The position numbers and the translations under genes are program-made. Source: Bifidobacterium asteroides (GTDB lineage Bacteria; Actinomycetota; Actinomycetes; Actinomycetales; Bifidobacteriaceae). From it: a stretch of 64,000 nucleotides of DNA. A model generated the notes under the pieces. The model was not told where the DNA came from, searched no databases, and worked only from the letters and a program-made list of their open reading frames with translations. The stretch lies in contig NZ_CP132384.1 in assembly GCF_030758775.1 (NCBI RefSeq), positions 496,001 to 560,000 of the forward strand, given 5' to 3'. Below, piece by piece: positions 38,015 to 48,700 of the stretch (positions are counted from its first letter, which is position 1; each line of letters starts with the position of its first letter).

Positions 38015-41000
38015 TTATTGTTGTCGGCTGTGGGTTTCCAGCCGGTGGCGCCTGGCTGCTGCGGCGCATGCGAAGGCAAGCAGCTCGGCTATGAGCAGGG
38101 GGAGCAGGCCGCCTCCTCCGGCCCTGGGCAACACGCTGATGGAGTTGTACCGATACGTGTTGCTGGTGTCGGGGGTCTGGGCTGCTCCGTTCAGTCTCCA
38201 TTCGATGGTGACGGTTGACGTACCGGGCATGTGTGCCGGCGTGGTCACCGTCCAGGTACCGTCGGAGTTCTTGGTCAGGTCGGAGGCTTCCACATTGTCG
38301 AACTGGACGTGCGTGGGGATGCCAAGCCTGGGGAAGGTATCCTTTGCCGGGCTGGCGTCCTGAGCGCTGCCGGTGTCACGGCCCAGCTGGCCACTATCGT
38401 TGTCTCCCCAGCTGTAAAGGTTGCCGTCGGATCCCAGGGCCAGGCAGTACGATGCTCCTGCGCTGGCCTGGGTGAAGGTGATGTCTGCTGGGGTATCCAC
38501 CTTGTTGGGCCTGTCTGACGAGGTTTTGCCGCTGTCGCCCCAGGTGTAGAGGTTGCCGTCGGATCCCAAGGCGATGGAATGCGCGCCTCCGGCGCTGGCC
38601 TGGGTGAAGGTGATGCCAGCCGGGGTTTCAACCTTGCCGGGCTTGTCTGCGGGGGTGTTGCTGGTGTCGCGGCCGAGTTGTCCATTGGCAGTGTTGCCCC
38701 AGGTGTAGATGCTGCCGTCGTCGCTTACGGCCACGGAGTGGCTTCCGCCTGCGCTGGCCTGGGTGAAGGTGACCCCTGCCGGGGTGTCGGCTTTGCCGGG
38801 CTTGTCTGCGGGTGTGCTCGTGGTGCTGCGACCGAGTTCGCCGTGGGTGTTGTTGCCCCAGGTGTAGACGTCGCCTTGCGTGTCCACGGCTACCGTGTGG
38901 CCCTGGCCTGCACTGACACTGGTGAAAGTTACGTCTGTCAGGGTGTCCGCTTTGCCGGGCTTGTCTGCGGGGTTGTTGCTGGTGACGGCACGGCCCAGCT
39001 GGCCAGCGCTGTTGTCTCCCCATGTGTAGATGTTGCCGTCCGAATCAACAGCCGCCACATGGGATCCGCCTGCGCTCACCTGGATGAAGGTGAGGCCTGC
39101 AGGTGTCTCCACCTTGTTGGGTCTGTCGGCTGGGGTGTTGCTGGTGACTGTGCGCCCGAGCTCGCCGTGGGCGTTGTCTCCCCAGCTGTAAAGGCTGCCA
39201 TTGGAGGCCAGTGCTACGGAAAATCCGTAGCCTGCGCTGACATGAATGAAGTTGACGCGTGCAGGAGTATCCGCCTTGATTGGATGGCTGTCCTGCTTGT
39301 CGGCGGTGTCGCGGCCCAGCTGGCCTTGGCTGTTGTCTCCCCAGGTGTACAGGCTGCCGTCGGAGCCCACGGCTGCGGAATGGAGGTCTCCTCCGTCAGC
39401 CTGGCTGATGCGGATGCCGCGTGCTGGCGGTGGAGTCAGGGTGACGGTTTGGCCGCCACTTTCAGGCCCGTTGTCCTTGTCGAGTTTCCACTTGGTGTTA
39501 GCTCTGCTCCAGTGGGCGGTCAGGGTCACCTTGTCGGTGACCGGCCTGCTGAAGTCATAGGCTGTGTCGCCGATGAACCAGCCGTCGAACAAATAGCCAC
39601 CCCTGATCGGATCCTTATCGGGGCGTTTCACTTGGTTGCCCTCAGTCACGGACTGCCAGTAGAACCCGAAGCCGCCAGCGGTGTCGAAGGTGGGATGGTA
39701 GGTTTCCAGGTACCTGTAGGGCAAGTGCGCGTCCGGTCGTTCGCCGTTCATCCTCCAGGTAATGACTGCATCCACTCTGCCATGGTCATGTTTTGGCGTG
39801 ATGACGCTCCAGGTGCCGTCCGGGTTGGGGTCGAGGTTGGTGCCGGGCGTCCCGCCGAAGCTCACGTTATCGGGCTTGGGATCTTCGGGGAATGCGACCA
39901 TGCCGGGGCGGCTGTCGTACTTGCCGCTGGTGGGGCGTCCCAATTCGCCGTACTGGTTGTATCCCCAGCTGTACAGGTTACCGTCGGAGCCGATGGCCAG
40001 GGAGTGGGAATAGTCTGCGCTGACTTGGGTGAATTGTGCGACACCTGCTGGTGTAGGCACTTTGCCCGGCTTGACGTCGTATTTGGCTGATCCGGTGTCG
40101 CGACCCAGCTGACCGCAGTCGTTGAGCCCCCAGCTGTAGAGGTTACCATCTGATCCCAAGGCCAGGGAATGCTCGCGTACTGTACTGATCTGGGTGAATT
40201 TCTTGACGCCTGTCGGCATAGTCACCTTGCGTGGTCTGCGGTCTCGAGTTGCTGATCCGGTGTCGCGTCCCAGCTGACCGTATTCGTTCCATCCCCAGCT
40301 GTAGAGGTTGCCATCCAAGCCGATGGCCAGGGATGTCCACTGTCCAGCCATGATCCACGTGTATTTCTTGACGCCTATCGGGGTGGAGACCTTGCGCGGT
40401 GTTCGGTCTTCTTTTTTCAAACCGATGTCGCGTCCCAGCGCCTCGTTAGCATTGCCCCCCCAGCTGTAGATGTCGCCGTCCGAGTCCAGAGCCATGGAGT
40501 AGAAGGGACCTGCGCTGATCTGGGTGATTTTCGCGACACCTGCCGGCATGGACACCTTGCCTGGCTTGGCATCATATGTGGCTGAACCCGTGTCGCGTCC
40601 CAGTTCGCCGTAGCTGTTGTTTCCCCAGCTGTAGAGGTTGCCATCTGAGCCCAAGGCCAGGGAATGCCAGGCTCCTACGCAGGTCTGGGTGAAGTGGACG
40701 CCGGCCGGAGGAGTCACCAGCCCCGGCTGATTGTCTATCTTAGAAGGGGGAGTGGTGTCGCTGACGATTTCGCGTCCCAGTTGGCCTTGTTTGTTGTATC
40801 CCCAGCTGTAGAGATTGCCGTCCGATCCCAGGGCCAAGGAATGAGAGGATCCTCCGCTGACCTGGGTGAAGCGGACGCCGGTCGGCGGGTTGACCAGGCT
40901 CGGTGTACGTTTTTCTTCGTCAGGGGTTCCCGCTTTGTAGTTGTTGTCCCCCCACCGGTAGAGGTTGCCGTCTGAGGCTATGGCCTGGGACCCATCTTCT

Positions 41001-41527
41001 TCTGCTGGGATGATGTGGCTGAAGCGTATGTCTGGTGTGGTTGGCGGGGTCAGGGTGACCTTGGTGTCTCCTCTGACTTTCCCTGAGGTGGGGGAGAGGT
41101 TCCAGGCGCTGGTGCCCTTGGTCCAGTGGGCGGTCAGGGTGAGGTCTGTGGTGACGGGCTGGGTGAAGTCGTAGGCGACCTTGGAGTCGCCCTTGGCGTC
41201 TTTGGTGAACCAGCCGTCGAAGAGGTAGCCGTCCTTGGTCGGGTCTTGCGCGGGTCGACTGGCCTGGGTGCCTTCGGCAATGGTTTGTGAGTCGACACTG
41301 CTGCCGTTGTCGCTGTCGAAGATGACCTGGTACGAGGTTGAGCCTGCCTGAGCGCGGCTGGTTGCCGTGCTGATGGAAGCATCTGTTTGCTGGGGTGGGC
41401 TGATCGGTTTCGCGACGGCGTCGGCCGCGGCGAGGCCGCCGATGATCATGCTGGCTGGAAGAATGACGATGACCTTCAAAAGGTCTACAACAATGGCTGA
41501 CCGGGAAGACACGTCCGGATGGCACAT
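38015..41527 (-). CDS. Surface protein E: double RCC1 propeller, no G tract
   Basis: 1170 residues from MCHPDVSSRSAIVV. AAAGGGG lies 12 bases before this ATG, so I prefer it over an upstream in-frame start. Signal peptide to about residue 36, then a short linker without poly-G. Layout: B repeat at about 62-132, TIG half (LSPTSGKVRGDTKVTLTPP), seven canonical blades of the YSWGxNxxGQLGRDTGSA kind, TIG second half (VSFGGTPGTNL), second B repeat, seven more blades (YTWGDN-type), TIG half, LPRAG at 1133, hydrophobic span and RRHR tail. Both propellers are canonical, unlike A-D. Expression would be independent of the slippage switch. Confidence 0.9.
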   Translation of the reverse strand: MCHPDVSSRSAIVVDLLKVIVILPASMIIGGLAAADAVAKPISPPQQTDASISTATSRAQAGSTSYQVIFDSDNGSSVDSQTIAEGTQASRPAQDPTKDGYLFDGWFTKDAKGDSKVAYDFTQPVTTDLTLTAHWTKGTSAWNLSPTSGKVRGDTKVTLTPPTTPDIRFSHIIPAEEDGSQAIASDGNLYRWGDNNYKAGTPDEEKRTPSLVNPPTGVRFTQVSGGSSHSLALGSDGNLYSWGYNKQGQLGREIVSDTTPPSKIDNQPGLVTPPAGVHFTQTCVGAWHSLALGSDGNLYSWGNNSYGELGRDTGSATYDAKPGKVSMPAGVAKITQISAGPFYSMALDSDGDIYSWGGNANEALGRDIGLKKEDRTPRKVSTPIGVKKYTWIMAGQWTSLAIGLDGNLYSWGWNEYGQLGRDTGSATRDRRPRKVTMPTGVKKFTQISTVREHSLALGSDGNLYSWGLNDCGQLGRDTGSAKYDVKPGKVPTPAGVAQFTQVSADYSHSLAIGSDGNLYSWGYNQYGELGRPTSGKYDSRPGMVAFPEDPKPDNVSFGGTPGTNLDPNPDGTWSVITPKHDHGRVDAVITWRMNGERPDAHLPYRYLETYHPTFDTAGGFGFYWQSVTEGNQVKRPDKDPIRGGYLFDGWFIGDTAYDFSRPVTDKVTLTAHWSRANTKWKLDKDNGPESGGQTVTLTPPPARGIRISQADGGDLHSAAVGSDGSLYTWGDNSQGQLGRDTADKQDSHPIKADTPARVNFIHVSAGYGFSVALASNGSLYSWGDNAHGELGRTVTSNTPADRPNKVETPAGLTFIQVSAGGSHVAAVDSDGNIYTWGDNSAGQLGRAVTSNNPADKPGKADTLTDVTFTSVSAGQGHTVAVDTQGDVYTWGNNTHGELGRSTTSTPADKPGKADTPAGVTFTQASAGGSHSVAVSDDGSIYTWGNTANGQLGRDTSNTPADKPGKVETPAGITFTQASAGGAHSIALGSDGNLYTWGDSGKTSSDRPNKVDTPADITFTQASAGASYCLALGSDGNLYSWGDNDSGQLGRDTGSAQDASPAKDTFPRLGIPTHVQFDNVEASDLTKNSDGTWTVTTPAHMPGTSTVTIEWRLNGAAQTPDTSNTYRYNSISVLPRAGGGGLLPLLIAELLAFACAAAARRHRLETHSRQQ

Positions 41528-41601
41528 GATCGCTACAAACCCCTTTCCCAAGGTAAGGCGGTCCGATGATGAAAACCCCAAGTTTTTTCATCGGCTGCAT
41601 G

Positions 41602-41617
41602 CCGGGTACGTTCCCGG
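41602..41617 (-). promoter_or_regulatory. 5' UTR hairpin upstream of gene E
   Basis: CCGGG and CCCGG with a 6-base loop, starting 75 bases before the start codon. Hairpins at the same place precede F, G, H and I. Confidence 0.45.
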
Positions 41618-41748
41618 TTGCTAAAAAGTACGCTAGCATGCAGGTTCGGGTCTGAAGGGGAGCAACACTCGGTTAAAACGGATAAAAAATATTATGTCAA
41701 GTTGGGAAGCAGATATTTTCCTCTAGGCGCAGAGGTAAAAATGAAAAT

Positions 41749-41785
41749 GGGTGGCTCCCTGATGTTGGGGGGTGCGGAGCCACCC
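41749..41785 (-). terminator. Type 2 terminator after gene F
   Basis: GGGTGGCTCC (41749-41758) pairs with GGAGCCACCC (41776-41785). On the minus strand it is followed by a U-rich run (ATTTTCATTTTT). Confidence 0.8.
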
Positions 41786-41823
41786 ATCATGGCCGGGCCG
41801 TTCTTGGGATGCGGCCCGGCCGT

Positions 41824-44800
41824 TTACTCGAGCGAAGTGAATTCATGCCTGTGGCGTCCGGCTGCCAGAGCACCGGCGGCGGCAAGCAGGCCGGAGGCGA
41901 GCAGAAGGAGTACCCCCGTGTTGCCTGTGAGGGGCAGAATGCCTTTGAAGGTGTAGCTGAGGTGGGTCGGGGTCTGGTTGGCGGTGCCCAGGGACCAGTC
42001 CACGATCACATCGGACAGTCCCGGATTGTGGGCTGGCGTGGTCAGGGTGACCGACCCGTCCGCGTTCTGCTGCAGGCTGCCGGCGGGTGTCTGGTCGAAC
42101 CTGACGCCGGTAATCAGCGGCGGCGGATATAGCGCCACCAGCGTCGGCGTAATGATCTTCGTATCGCTGTTGCTGCCGGTGCCGAGTTGCCCACGATAGT
42201 TGTATCCCCAGCTGTAGAGGTTGCCGTCCTGACCGATGGCCAGGGAACAAGCCGATCCTGCGCTGATCCGCGCGACCGCGAACCTCTTGCCTGCGTTGTC
42301 CTGGCCTGCGGGGGGTGACACTTGTGAGGGGACGAGCAGCTCGGAGGTGCCCTGGTTGCTGCCCAACTGATCAAAGGTGTTTTCTCCCCATCCCCAGGCT
42401 GTGCCGCTCTGGTCGATAGTCAGCGAATATGTGGCTCCGGCGATGATTTGGGCTGCCTGGAATCCCTGGCTGGCATCGGCAGGGTTTTTCACCTGCGTGG
42501 GTGTGAACCGGTCGGTCAGCGTGCCATCGCCGATCTGGCCCGATGTGTTCCTTCCCCATGCCCAGGCTGTGCCGTCCTGACCGATGGCCAGTGCGTGGAC
42601 TTCACCGCTGCTGATCATCCTGGCCTTAAAGGTCTTGCTGGCGTTCTTGGGATCGGGCACGGGAGCTGGGTCGGCAACATATGCGGTGCTGTATTTTCCT
42701 GTGCTTTGGCCGTTGCCGAGCTGTCCGTGGTTGTTGTATCCCCAGGTGTATACGTTGCCGTCGGCGTCCAGGGCCATGAGGAAGCTGTATCTTGTGCTTA
42801 CCTGGACCGCCTTCAGCCCCTTGTCGGAGCCGCTGGGATCCTTGGCCAGGGCCGGCATCAGTTTGGGCGCGCTATAGGTGTCCTGGCCGTTGGTTTCGCT
42901 GCCCCAGACGTAGACGCGCCCATTCAGGTCGATTGCTGCCGAATCGGTGAAGCCGGCGGTCACCTGGGTGGCCTTGAAGGGTTGTCCGTCTGGGCCCTTG
43001 ACGGGCTGTGGCTTGGAGCGGTCTTGCCTGCTGCCGTCGCCAAGCTGGCCATATTGATTTTGTCCCCAGCTGTAGACGGTCTGGTCGGAGCCGATGGCCA
43101 GCACGTGGGTTCCGCCTGCGGCGACCTGCGTGTAGGTGAACCCGGTAGCTGCGCCGTCAGGCAGGGGGACCTTGGTCGGCGCGTACTGTGTGGCCGTCGT
43201 ACTCGGATCCTGGCCCAGCTGCCCGTAGTCGTTGCCGCCCCAGGCGTAGGCATTCCCATCGCTGGTCACCCCTACAGAAAAACCGGCAAAATTATCGCTG
43301 GCGCTTACCTGGTTGAAGCGGATGCCCCGGCCGGTTTTGGGCGGGGTGATGGTCACTTGCTGGCCACCCTGGGCATCGCCGTTATTCGGGCTGATTGCCC
43401 AGCTGCCGATGTCTACAGGGCTCCAATGGGCGACCAGGGTGATGCTGCTGGTGACGGGCTGGCTGAAGTCGTAAGCCACCTTGGATTCGCCCTTTGAGTC
43501 CTTGAGGAACCAGCCGTCGAACAGGCAGCCGTCTTTGGTCGGGTCTGCGATCGGGCGTGTGGCCTGCCTGCCTTCGGTGACGGACTGGGGTCCGGGCATG
43601 CCCGAGGGTGCTGTAGGGGAGTCACTGTCGGAAGAAAAAGTGACATGGTAGGTGTTCACGTATTGGTAGGTCAGGTGGGTGTCGGGCTGCTGGCCATTCA
43701 TGCCCCAGATGATGGTGACATCGGTCTTGCCTGCTGCATGCTGGGGCGTGGTGACGCTCCAGGTGCCGTTCGACTCGGCGATGAGGTTGGTGCCGGGCGT
43801 CCCGCCGAAGCTGACGCTGACGGGTCTGGGATCCTCGGGGAATGTGACTGTGCCGGGGTGGGCGTCAGAATGACCAGTGGTCGTGCGTCCCAACTGGCTT
43901 CGGCTGTTGTCTCCCCAGCTGTAGAGGTTGCCGTCCGAGCCTAGGATCAGGGAGGAGGTATTCTCTGCGTTGATCTGGATGCAGCTGATGCCTGCCGGCA
44001 GGGATACTTTGCCCGGTGTGGCATTTCTCAAGCTGTTGGCATCACGTCCCAGCTGGCCGAATTTGTTGCTCCCCCAGCTGTAGAGGTTGCCGTCCGAGCC
44101 TACGGCCAGGGTGTGTTGGTTTCCTGCGCCGAACTGGGTGAATCTCGTGACGCCTTTGGGCAGCGTCACTTTGCCTGGATCGATGTTTTGTGTGGGTGTG
44201 TCGGTGTCTCGTCCCATCTGGCCGTAGGCGTTGTAACCCCAGCTGTAGAGGTTGCCGTCTGAGCCCATGGCCAGAGAACACCATCCCTGTGCGGAAATCG
44301 CGGTGTATTTCGTAACGCCTTTCGGCAGGATCGCTTTGTTCGGCAGGGTTTCTGGCTGTTCGCTGTTGGTGTTGCGTCCGAGTTCGCCCTCGGTGTTGTC
44401 TCCCCAGCTGTAAATGTTGCCGTCCGAGCCCAGAGCCAGGGAATAGAAGGTTCCCCCGCTGATCTGGGTGCAGGTGATGCCTGTCGGCATTGACACTCTG
44501 CCTGGCGTGGCGTCGTAGGTCGCTGATCCCGTGTCGCGTCCCAGCTGGCCTCGGCTGTTGTCTCCCCAGCTGTAGAGGTTGCCATCCGAGCCGATGGCCA
44601 GGGATTGCGAGTATCCGGCGGTGAACTGGGTGAAGTGGACGCCGGTCGGCGGGGTGACCAGGCCCGGTCTGTCAGCTGGCGTGCTGGCGGTGCTGCGTCC
44701 CAGCTGCCCGCTGTCGTTTAGTCCCCAGCTGTAAAGGTTGCCGTCCGAGCCCATGGCCAGGGAAAGGCTCATTCCTGCGCTGGTCTGGGTGAAGTGGACG

Positions 44801-45525
44801 CCGGTCGGCGGGGTGACCGGGCCTGGGGTGCCTTCTGGCGCCTTGCTCGGTGCGGTGGCTGGTATCTCATTGGTGTCGCGTCCCAGACTTGCTTTGTTTT
44901 CTCCCCAGCTGTAGAGGTTGCCGTCCGAGCCCGTGGCCAAGGTATGCCATAGACCCGAGCTGATGTGGCTGAATCGTACGCCGGGTTTGGCGGGTGGGAC
45001 CAAGGTGATCTTGTCACCTCCGGCGGTTGACCCGGAGGTGGGGGAGAGGCTCCAGGCACTGGTTCCCTTGGTCCAGTGGGCGGTCAGGGTGAGGTCTGCA
45101 GTGACGGGTTGGGTGAAGTCGTAGGCAAGATTGCCGGTGAACCAGCCGTCGAACAGGTAGCCGTCCCGGGTCGGGTCCTTGGCGGGCCGGCTGGCCAGTG
45201 CGCCGTCATCGACGTTTTGAGGGTCGATGCTGCTGCCGTCGGCGCTGTCGAAGGTGACGGTGTGCCTTGTTGAGCGTGCTTGGGGGCGGCTGTCAGGTGT
45301 TTGATCGTGTTCGGGTATGGTGTTCAGTGGCGAGGGTGTTGGTGTCAATGGGGACTGGGGTGTCGTCGGCGTGGCCTGCAGCGTTGGCTGGCTTGTGTCG
45401 GTGTTGGTGTGGGTGTCAGTGTCGGCTGTGGCGAGGCTGCCCATGATCAGACTTGCGAGCAGGATGATGGCAAGCAGAAGGCTCACGGCAATGCATGGCC
45501 GGGCAGAAGCATCCCTATGGTGCAT
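41824..45525 (-). CDS. Surface protein F: double RCC1 propeller, no G tract
   Basis: 1233 residues from MHHRDASARPCIAVS, with AAAGGGG 12 bases upstream. The signal peptide ends near LATAD, followed by a Thr/Pro-rich linker with no poly-G. B repeat (VTFDSADGSS), TIG half (LSPTSGSTAGGDKITLVPP), seven YSWG blades, TIG second half (VSFGGTPGTNL), and a second B repeat with an insertion (ending LVAHW). The next TIG half is followed by seven more blades that resemble those of H, I and J (IRFNQVSASD, YAWGGNDYGQLGQD), then a TIG half. The sorting signal is a canonical LPLTG at 1197, then hydrophobic span and GRHRHE. F appears to be a mosaic: E-like first half and H/I/J-like second half. Confidence 0.91.
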   Translation of the reverse strand: MHHRDASARPCIAVSLLLAIILLASLIMGSLATADTDTHTNTDTSQPTLQATPTTPQSPLTPTPSPLNTIPEHDQTPDSRPQARSTRHTVTFDSADGSSIDPQNVDDGALASRPAKDPTRDGYLFDGWFTGNLAYDFTQPVTADLTLTAHWTKGTSAWSLSPTSGSTAGGDKITLVPPAKPGVRFSHISSGLWHTLATGSDGNLYSWGENKASLGRDTNEIPATAPSKAPEGTPGPVTPPTGVHFTQTSAGMSLSLAMGSDGNLYSWGLNDSGQLGRSTASTPADRPGLVTPPTGVHFTQFTAGYSQSLAIGSDGNLYSWGDNSRGQLGRDTGSATYDATPGRVSMPTGITCTQISGGTFYSLALGSDGNIYSWGDNTEGELGRNTNSEQPETLPNKAILPKGVTKYTAISAQGWCSLAMGSDGNLYSWGYNAYGQMGRDTDTPTQNIDPGKVTLPKGVTRFTQFGAGNQHTLAVGSDGNLYSWGSNKFGQLGRDANSLRNATPGKVSLPAGISCIQINAENTSSLILGSDGNLYSWGDNSRSQLGRTTTGHSDAHPGTVTFPEDPRPVSVSFGGTPGTNLIAESNGTWSVTTPQHAAGKTDVTIIWGMNGQQPDTHLTYQYVNTYHVTFSSDSDSPTAPSGMPGPQSVTEGRQATRPIADPTKDGCLFDGWFLKDSKGESKVAYDFSQPVTSSITLVAHWSPVDIGSWAISPNNGDAQGGQQVTITPPKTGRGIRFNQVSASDNFAGFSVGVTSDGNAYAWGGNDYGQLGQDPSTTATQYAPTKVPLPDGAATGFTYTQVAAGGTHVLAIGSDQTVYSWGQNQYGQLGDGSRQDRSKPQPVKGPDGQPFKATQVTAGFTDSAAIDLNGRVYVWGSETNGQDTYSAPKLMPALAKDPSGSDKGLKAVQVSTRYSFLMALDADGNVYTWGYNNHGQLGNGQSTGKYSTAYVADPAPVPDPKNASKTFKARMISSGEVHALAIGQDGTAWAWGRNTSGQIGDGTLTDRFTPTQVKNPADASQGFQAAQIIAGATYSLTIDQSGTAWGWGENTFDQLGSNQGTSELLVPSQVSPPAGQDNAGKRFAVARISAGSACSLAIGQDGNLYSWGYNYRGQLGTGSNSDTKIITPTLVALYPPPLITGVRFDQTPAGSLQQNADGSVTLTTPAHNPGLSDVIVDWSLGTANQTPTHLSYTFKGILPLTGNTGVLLLLASGLLAAAGALAAGRHRHEFTSLE

Positions 45526-45599
45526 GATGGCTGCGAACCCCTTTCCCCAAACAGGTGGCTCGATGATGAAAATCCCCAAGTCGCTTCACGAGACGTGTG

Positions 45600-45614
45600 C
45601 CGGGGATCATCCCG
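45600..45614 (-). promoter_or_regulatory. 5' UTR hairpin upstream of gene F
   Basis: CGGG(G)AT pairs with ATCCCG, with one bulged base, starting 75 bases before the start codon; same position as in E, G, H and I. Confidence 0.4.
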
Positions 45615-45681
45615 ACAGCTGTATTGCAGTCTATCACGCGCGGACGGGCAAGAGCGGGAGCAACACCAGGGTGAATAAGAA

Positions 45682-45719
45682 GGGTGGCTCCGCTGTGTTG
45701 GGGGATTGCGGGGCCACCC
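45682..45719 (-). terminator. Type 2 terminator after gene G
   Basis: GGGTGGCTCCGC (45682-45693) pairs with GCGGGGCCACCC (45708-45719), with a wobble, followed on the minus strand by TTCTTATT. Confidence 0.8.
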
Positions 45720-45784
45720 TTGTAGGTCCGGATCGTCATGATTTGGGGATAGACGTAATCCGGGCCTGCTTACTCGTGCGAAGT

Positions 45785-48700
45785 CTACTGCTTCTGGCTT
45801 CTGGCCTTTCTCAGGCGTCGCGCTGCCATGGTTGCCATGATGATGAGCAGACCAACGGCGAGGGGCAGGAATATGCCGGCGCCGCCGGCCCGGGGCAGGA
45901 CGCTGATGGAGGTATACAGGTAGGTGTTGCTGGTGTCAGGAAGTTGCTTAACCCCGTTCAGCGTCCAGTTGATGGTTACCGTAACCGGCCCTGGAGTGTA
46001 AGGCGGTGTGGTCACCTTCCAGGTACCGTCATTGTTGTCGGTCGGATAAATTCCGCTCGTATTGCCGAACTGAACGAGTTTGGGAATGCCGACTCCAGGG
46101 AAGATGACCTTGCCTGGATGCGAATCCTGGTTGCCGCTGACGTCGCGTCCCAGTACACCGTCGGCGCTCTTTCCCCAGCTGTAGGTGTTGCCGTCTGATC
46201 CTATGGCTGAGGAGTGATTGTCTCCTGCCTGAGGCTGGATGAGGGTGATGCCGGCTGGAGCCTCCAATTTGGTGGGCAAGTAGTCGGATGTGCTACTGAT
46301 GTCACGTCCAAGTTGTCCATAATCGTTGTATCCCCAGCTGTAGAGGTTGCCGTCCGATCCTGCAGCGATGGCAAAGTACCTTCCCGCCACAAACCGGGTG
46401 AAGTTAACGCCTGAAGGCATGATGACATTGGAAGGGTACATAGATATCATTTGCGAGTTCCCCAACTGACTTTTTAAACCGTTCCCCCAGCTGTATAGAT
46501 TGTTGTCGGAGCCCAGAGCCAGCGAGAAGTTCAGGCCAGTGCTGGCTTGCGTAAAAGTGATGCCGGTTGGGGCCTTCACTTTGCCTGGCAGAGGGTCGCC
46601 TAACGCAGTTAGCGCATTACGTTGGCGGCCCAGTTGGAACGAATCATCGTATCCCCAGCTGTAGAGGTTGCCGTCTGAGCCCAGAGCGAGGACATGCCTG
46701 CTGGATGGCCCTGTGAAAACCTGGGTGAATGTGATGCCTTCGGGTGCAGCTACTCTAAGAGGATTTCTGCTCGTGGCTCCTATCCTGCCTTGCCCTAGTG
46801 CGCCGGCCGAATTGTCTCCCCAGGCGTAGAGGTTGCCGTCTGAGCCTGATGCCAAGGCGAAGCGATCGCCCGCGTAGACTCGAGTGTAGTGGATGCCCGC
46901 AGGCGGTGCGACTTTGTCGGGGGCATTGTAATTGTTGCCAAAGGTGGATCGCCCCAGCTGATCATAAGTGTTGTTTCCCCAGGTGTATACATAGCCGTCT
47001 GAGCCAAGGGCCAGGGCGAAGGTTTGTCCTGCAGCGGCCTGGGTATAGCGGACTCCGGCGGGGGTTTCCACCACGACAGGCTTACCTGAGGTGGTGTGTC
47101 CAAGCTGGTAATCATAATTGAGTCCCCAGCTGTAAAGGTTGCCGTCTGAACCGAGAGCCAGGGAAAAATCATCTCCCGATTGGACCCAAGAGAAGCGGAT
47201 TCCGCGTGTGCCTTGCGGCGGGGTAAGTTTGACGCTCTGGCCGCCGGTTTGCGGTCGCTTCCTTCTTGTCGATGGTCCAGTGCGAGACAGGACTGAAGTG
47301 GGCGGCCAAGGTGATGTCCCCGGTGACGGGCTGGTTGAAGTCGTAGGCTATATTGGAGTCGCCCTTGGAGTCTTTGAGGAACCAGCCGTCGAACAGATAG
47401 CCGTTCTTGGCTGGATCCTTGTCCGGGCGAGCAGCCTGATCGCCATCCATGACCTGCTGGGCCTCTGGTGTTGGTGTGCCGCCTGCGCTGTCGAAGGTGA
47501 CCGTGTACGTGGAACCGTCGTACTGGTAGAGCAGGTGTGCATCGGGCTGATGGCCGTTTCTGGTCCAGGCGACCGTCACGTCCACCTGGCCTTTTTTGTG
47601 TGCAGGGGTGCGGAAGTTCCAGGTGCCGTTCTGGTTCTTGATCAAGTCGGAAATCGGTGTTCCATCCAGCTTGGCGCTGATGAATTTGAATGCTTGTGGA
47701 AAGTCTGCCTTGTTTGGGGTGGTAACTGGCGCACTGCTGGAGGCACCAGTGCCCAGTTGGCTGCTGCTATTGTCACCCCAGCCGTAGAGGTAGCCGTCCG
47801 AGCCCATGGCCAGGACGTGCCTGTACCCTGCAATGGCCTGGGTATAGGTGACGCCGTCGGGCGTGACCGCTTTGCCCGGCTGGTTTGTGGTTTCACCACC
47901 CGTATCCTGTCCCAGCTGGCTGCTGCTGTTGTCTCCCCAGCTATAGATGTTGCCGTCGGAGGCGGTTACCAGCGAGTAGTCGTGTCCGGCGCTGATCAGC
48001 CTTGTCCTGATGCCGTCAGGCAGGGCTACCTTGCTGGGCTGGCTGGTGCCGCCGTACCCCCAGCTGTATGTATTGCCATTTGAATCAACGGCCAGCATGT
48101 GGCGGTATCCCGCGCTGATCTGGCTGAAGCTCATGCCGTCCGCCGTAGTCATCCTGTATGCCCGATCGGCCGGTTCACTGGCGCTGGGTGTACGTCCCAG
48201 CTGGCCGCTACTGTTGTCTCCCCAGCTGTAGACGCTGCCGTCGGATGCGAGTGCAAGGGAGGCCTTGCCGCCTGCGGTTACCTGGGTGATCTTTACGCCT
48301 TTTGGAAGCGGCACCGGGTTCGGGTTCCCGGGTCCATAGTGGGTCGTGGTGTTGCCGACTTCGCGTCCCAGCTGGCCGCTGCTGTTGTCTCCCCAGCTGT
48401 ACACAGTTCCATCCGAGCATGCGGCCAGCACATAGTTTGGTCCTGTGCTGACTTGAACAAAACTTTGGGTGGCATTTACAGATGGGATCACCTGATTTGG
48501 TGGGAGACTTGGTGAGAAGGAGATGCCTTGCCCCGCCTGGCCTTTTTCATTGTTCCCCCAGCTGTATAAATTGTGATTGATGTCGATGGCCACAGCGTAA
48601 TCGTCTCCTGCGCTGATCTGGAGGAAGCGGGTGCCGTTTGGCACATCTACTCGTCCTGGCCGATCGGCGGGTTCGCTGTCAGTGGGGGTGCGTCCCAGCT

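Noticed and set aside
38579-40090. Long open frame of about 500 codons on the plus strand opposite gene E (and others opposite F, rnj and pepN)
   Set aside because: It mirrors the repeat pattern of the minus-strand gene, has no ribosome-binding site or recognisable domain, and arises from GC-rich codon usage in periodic sequence.
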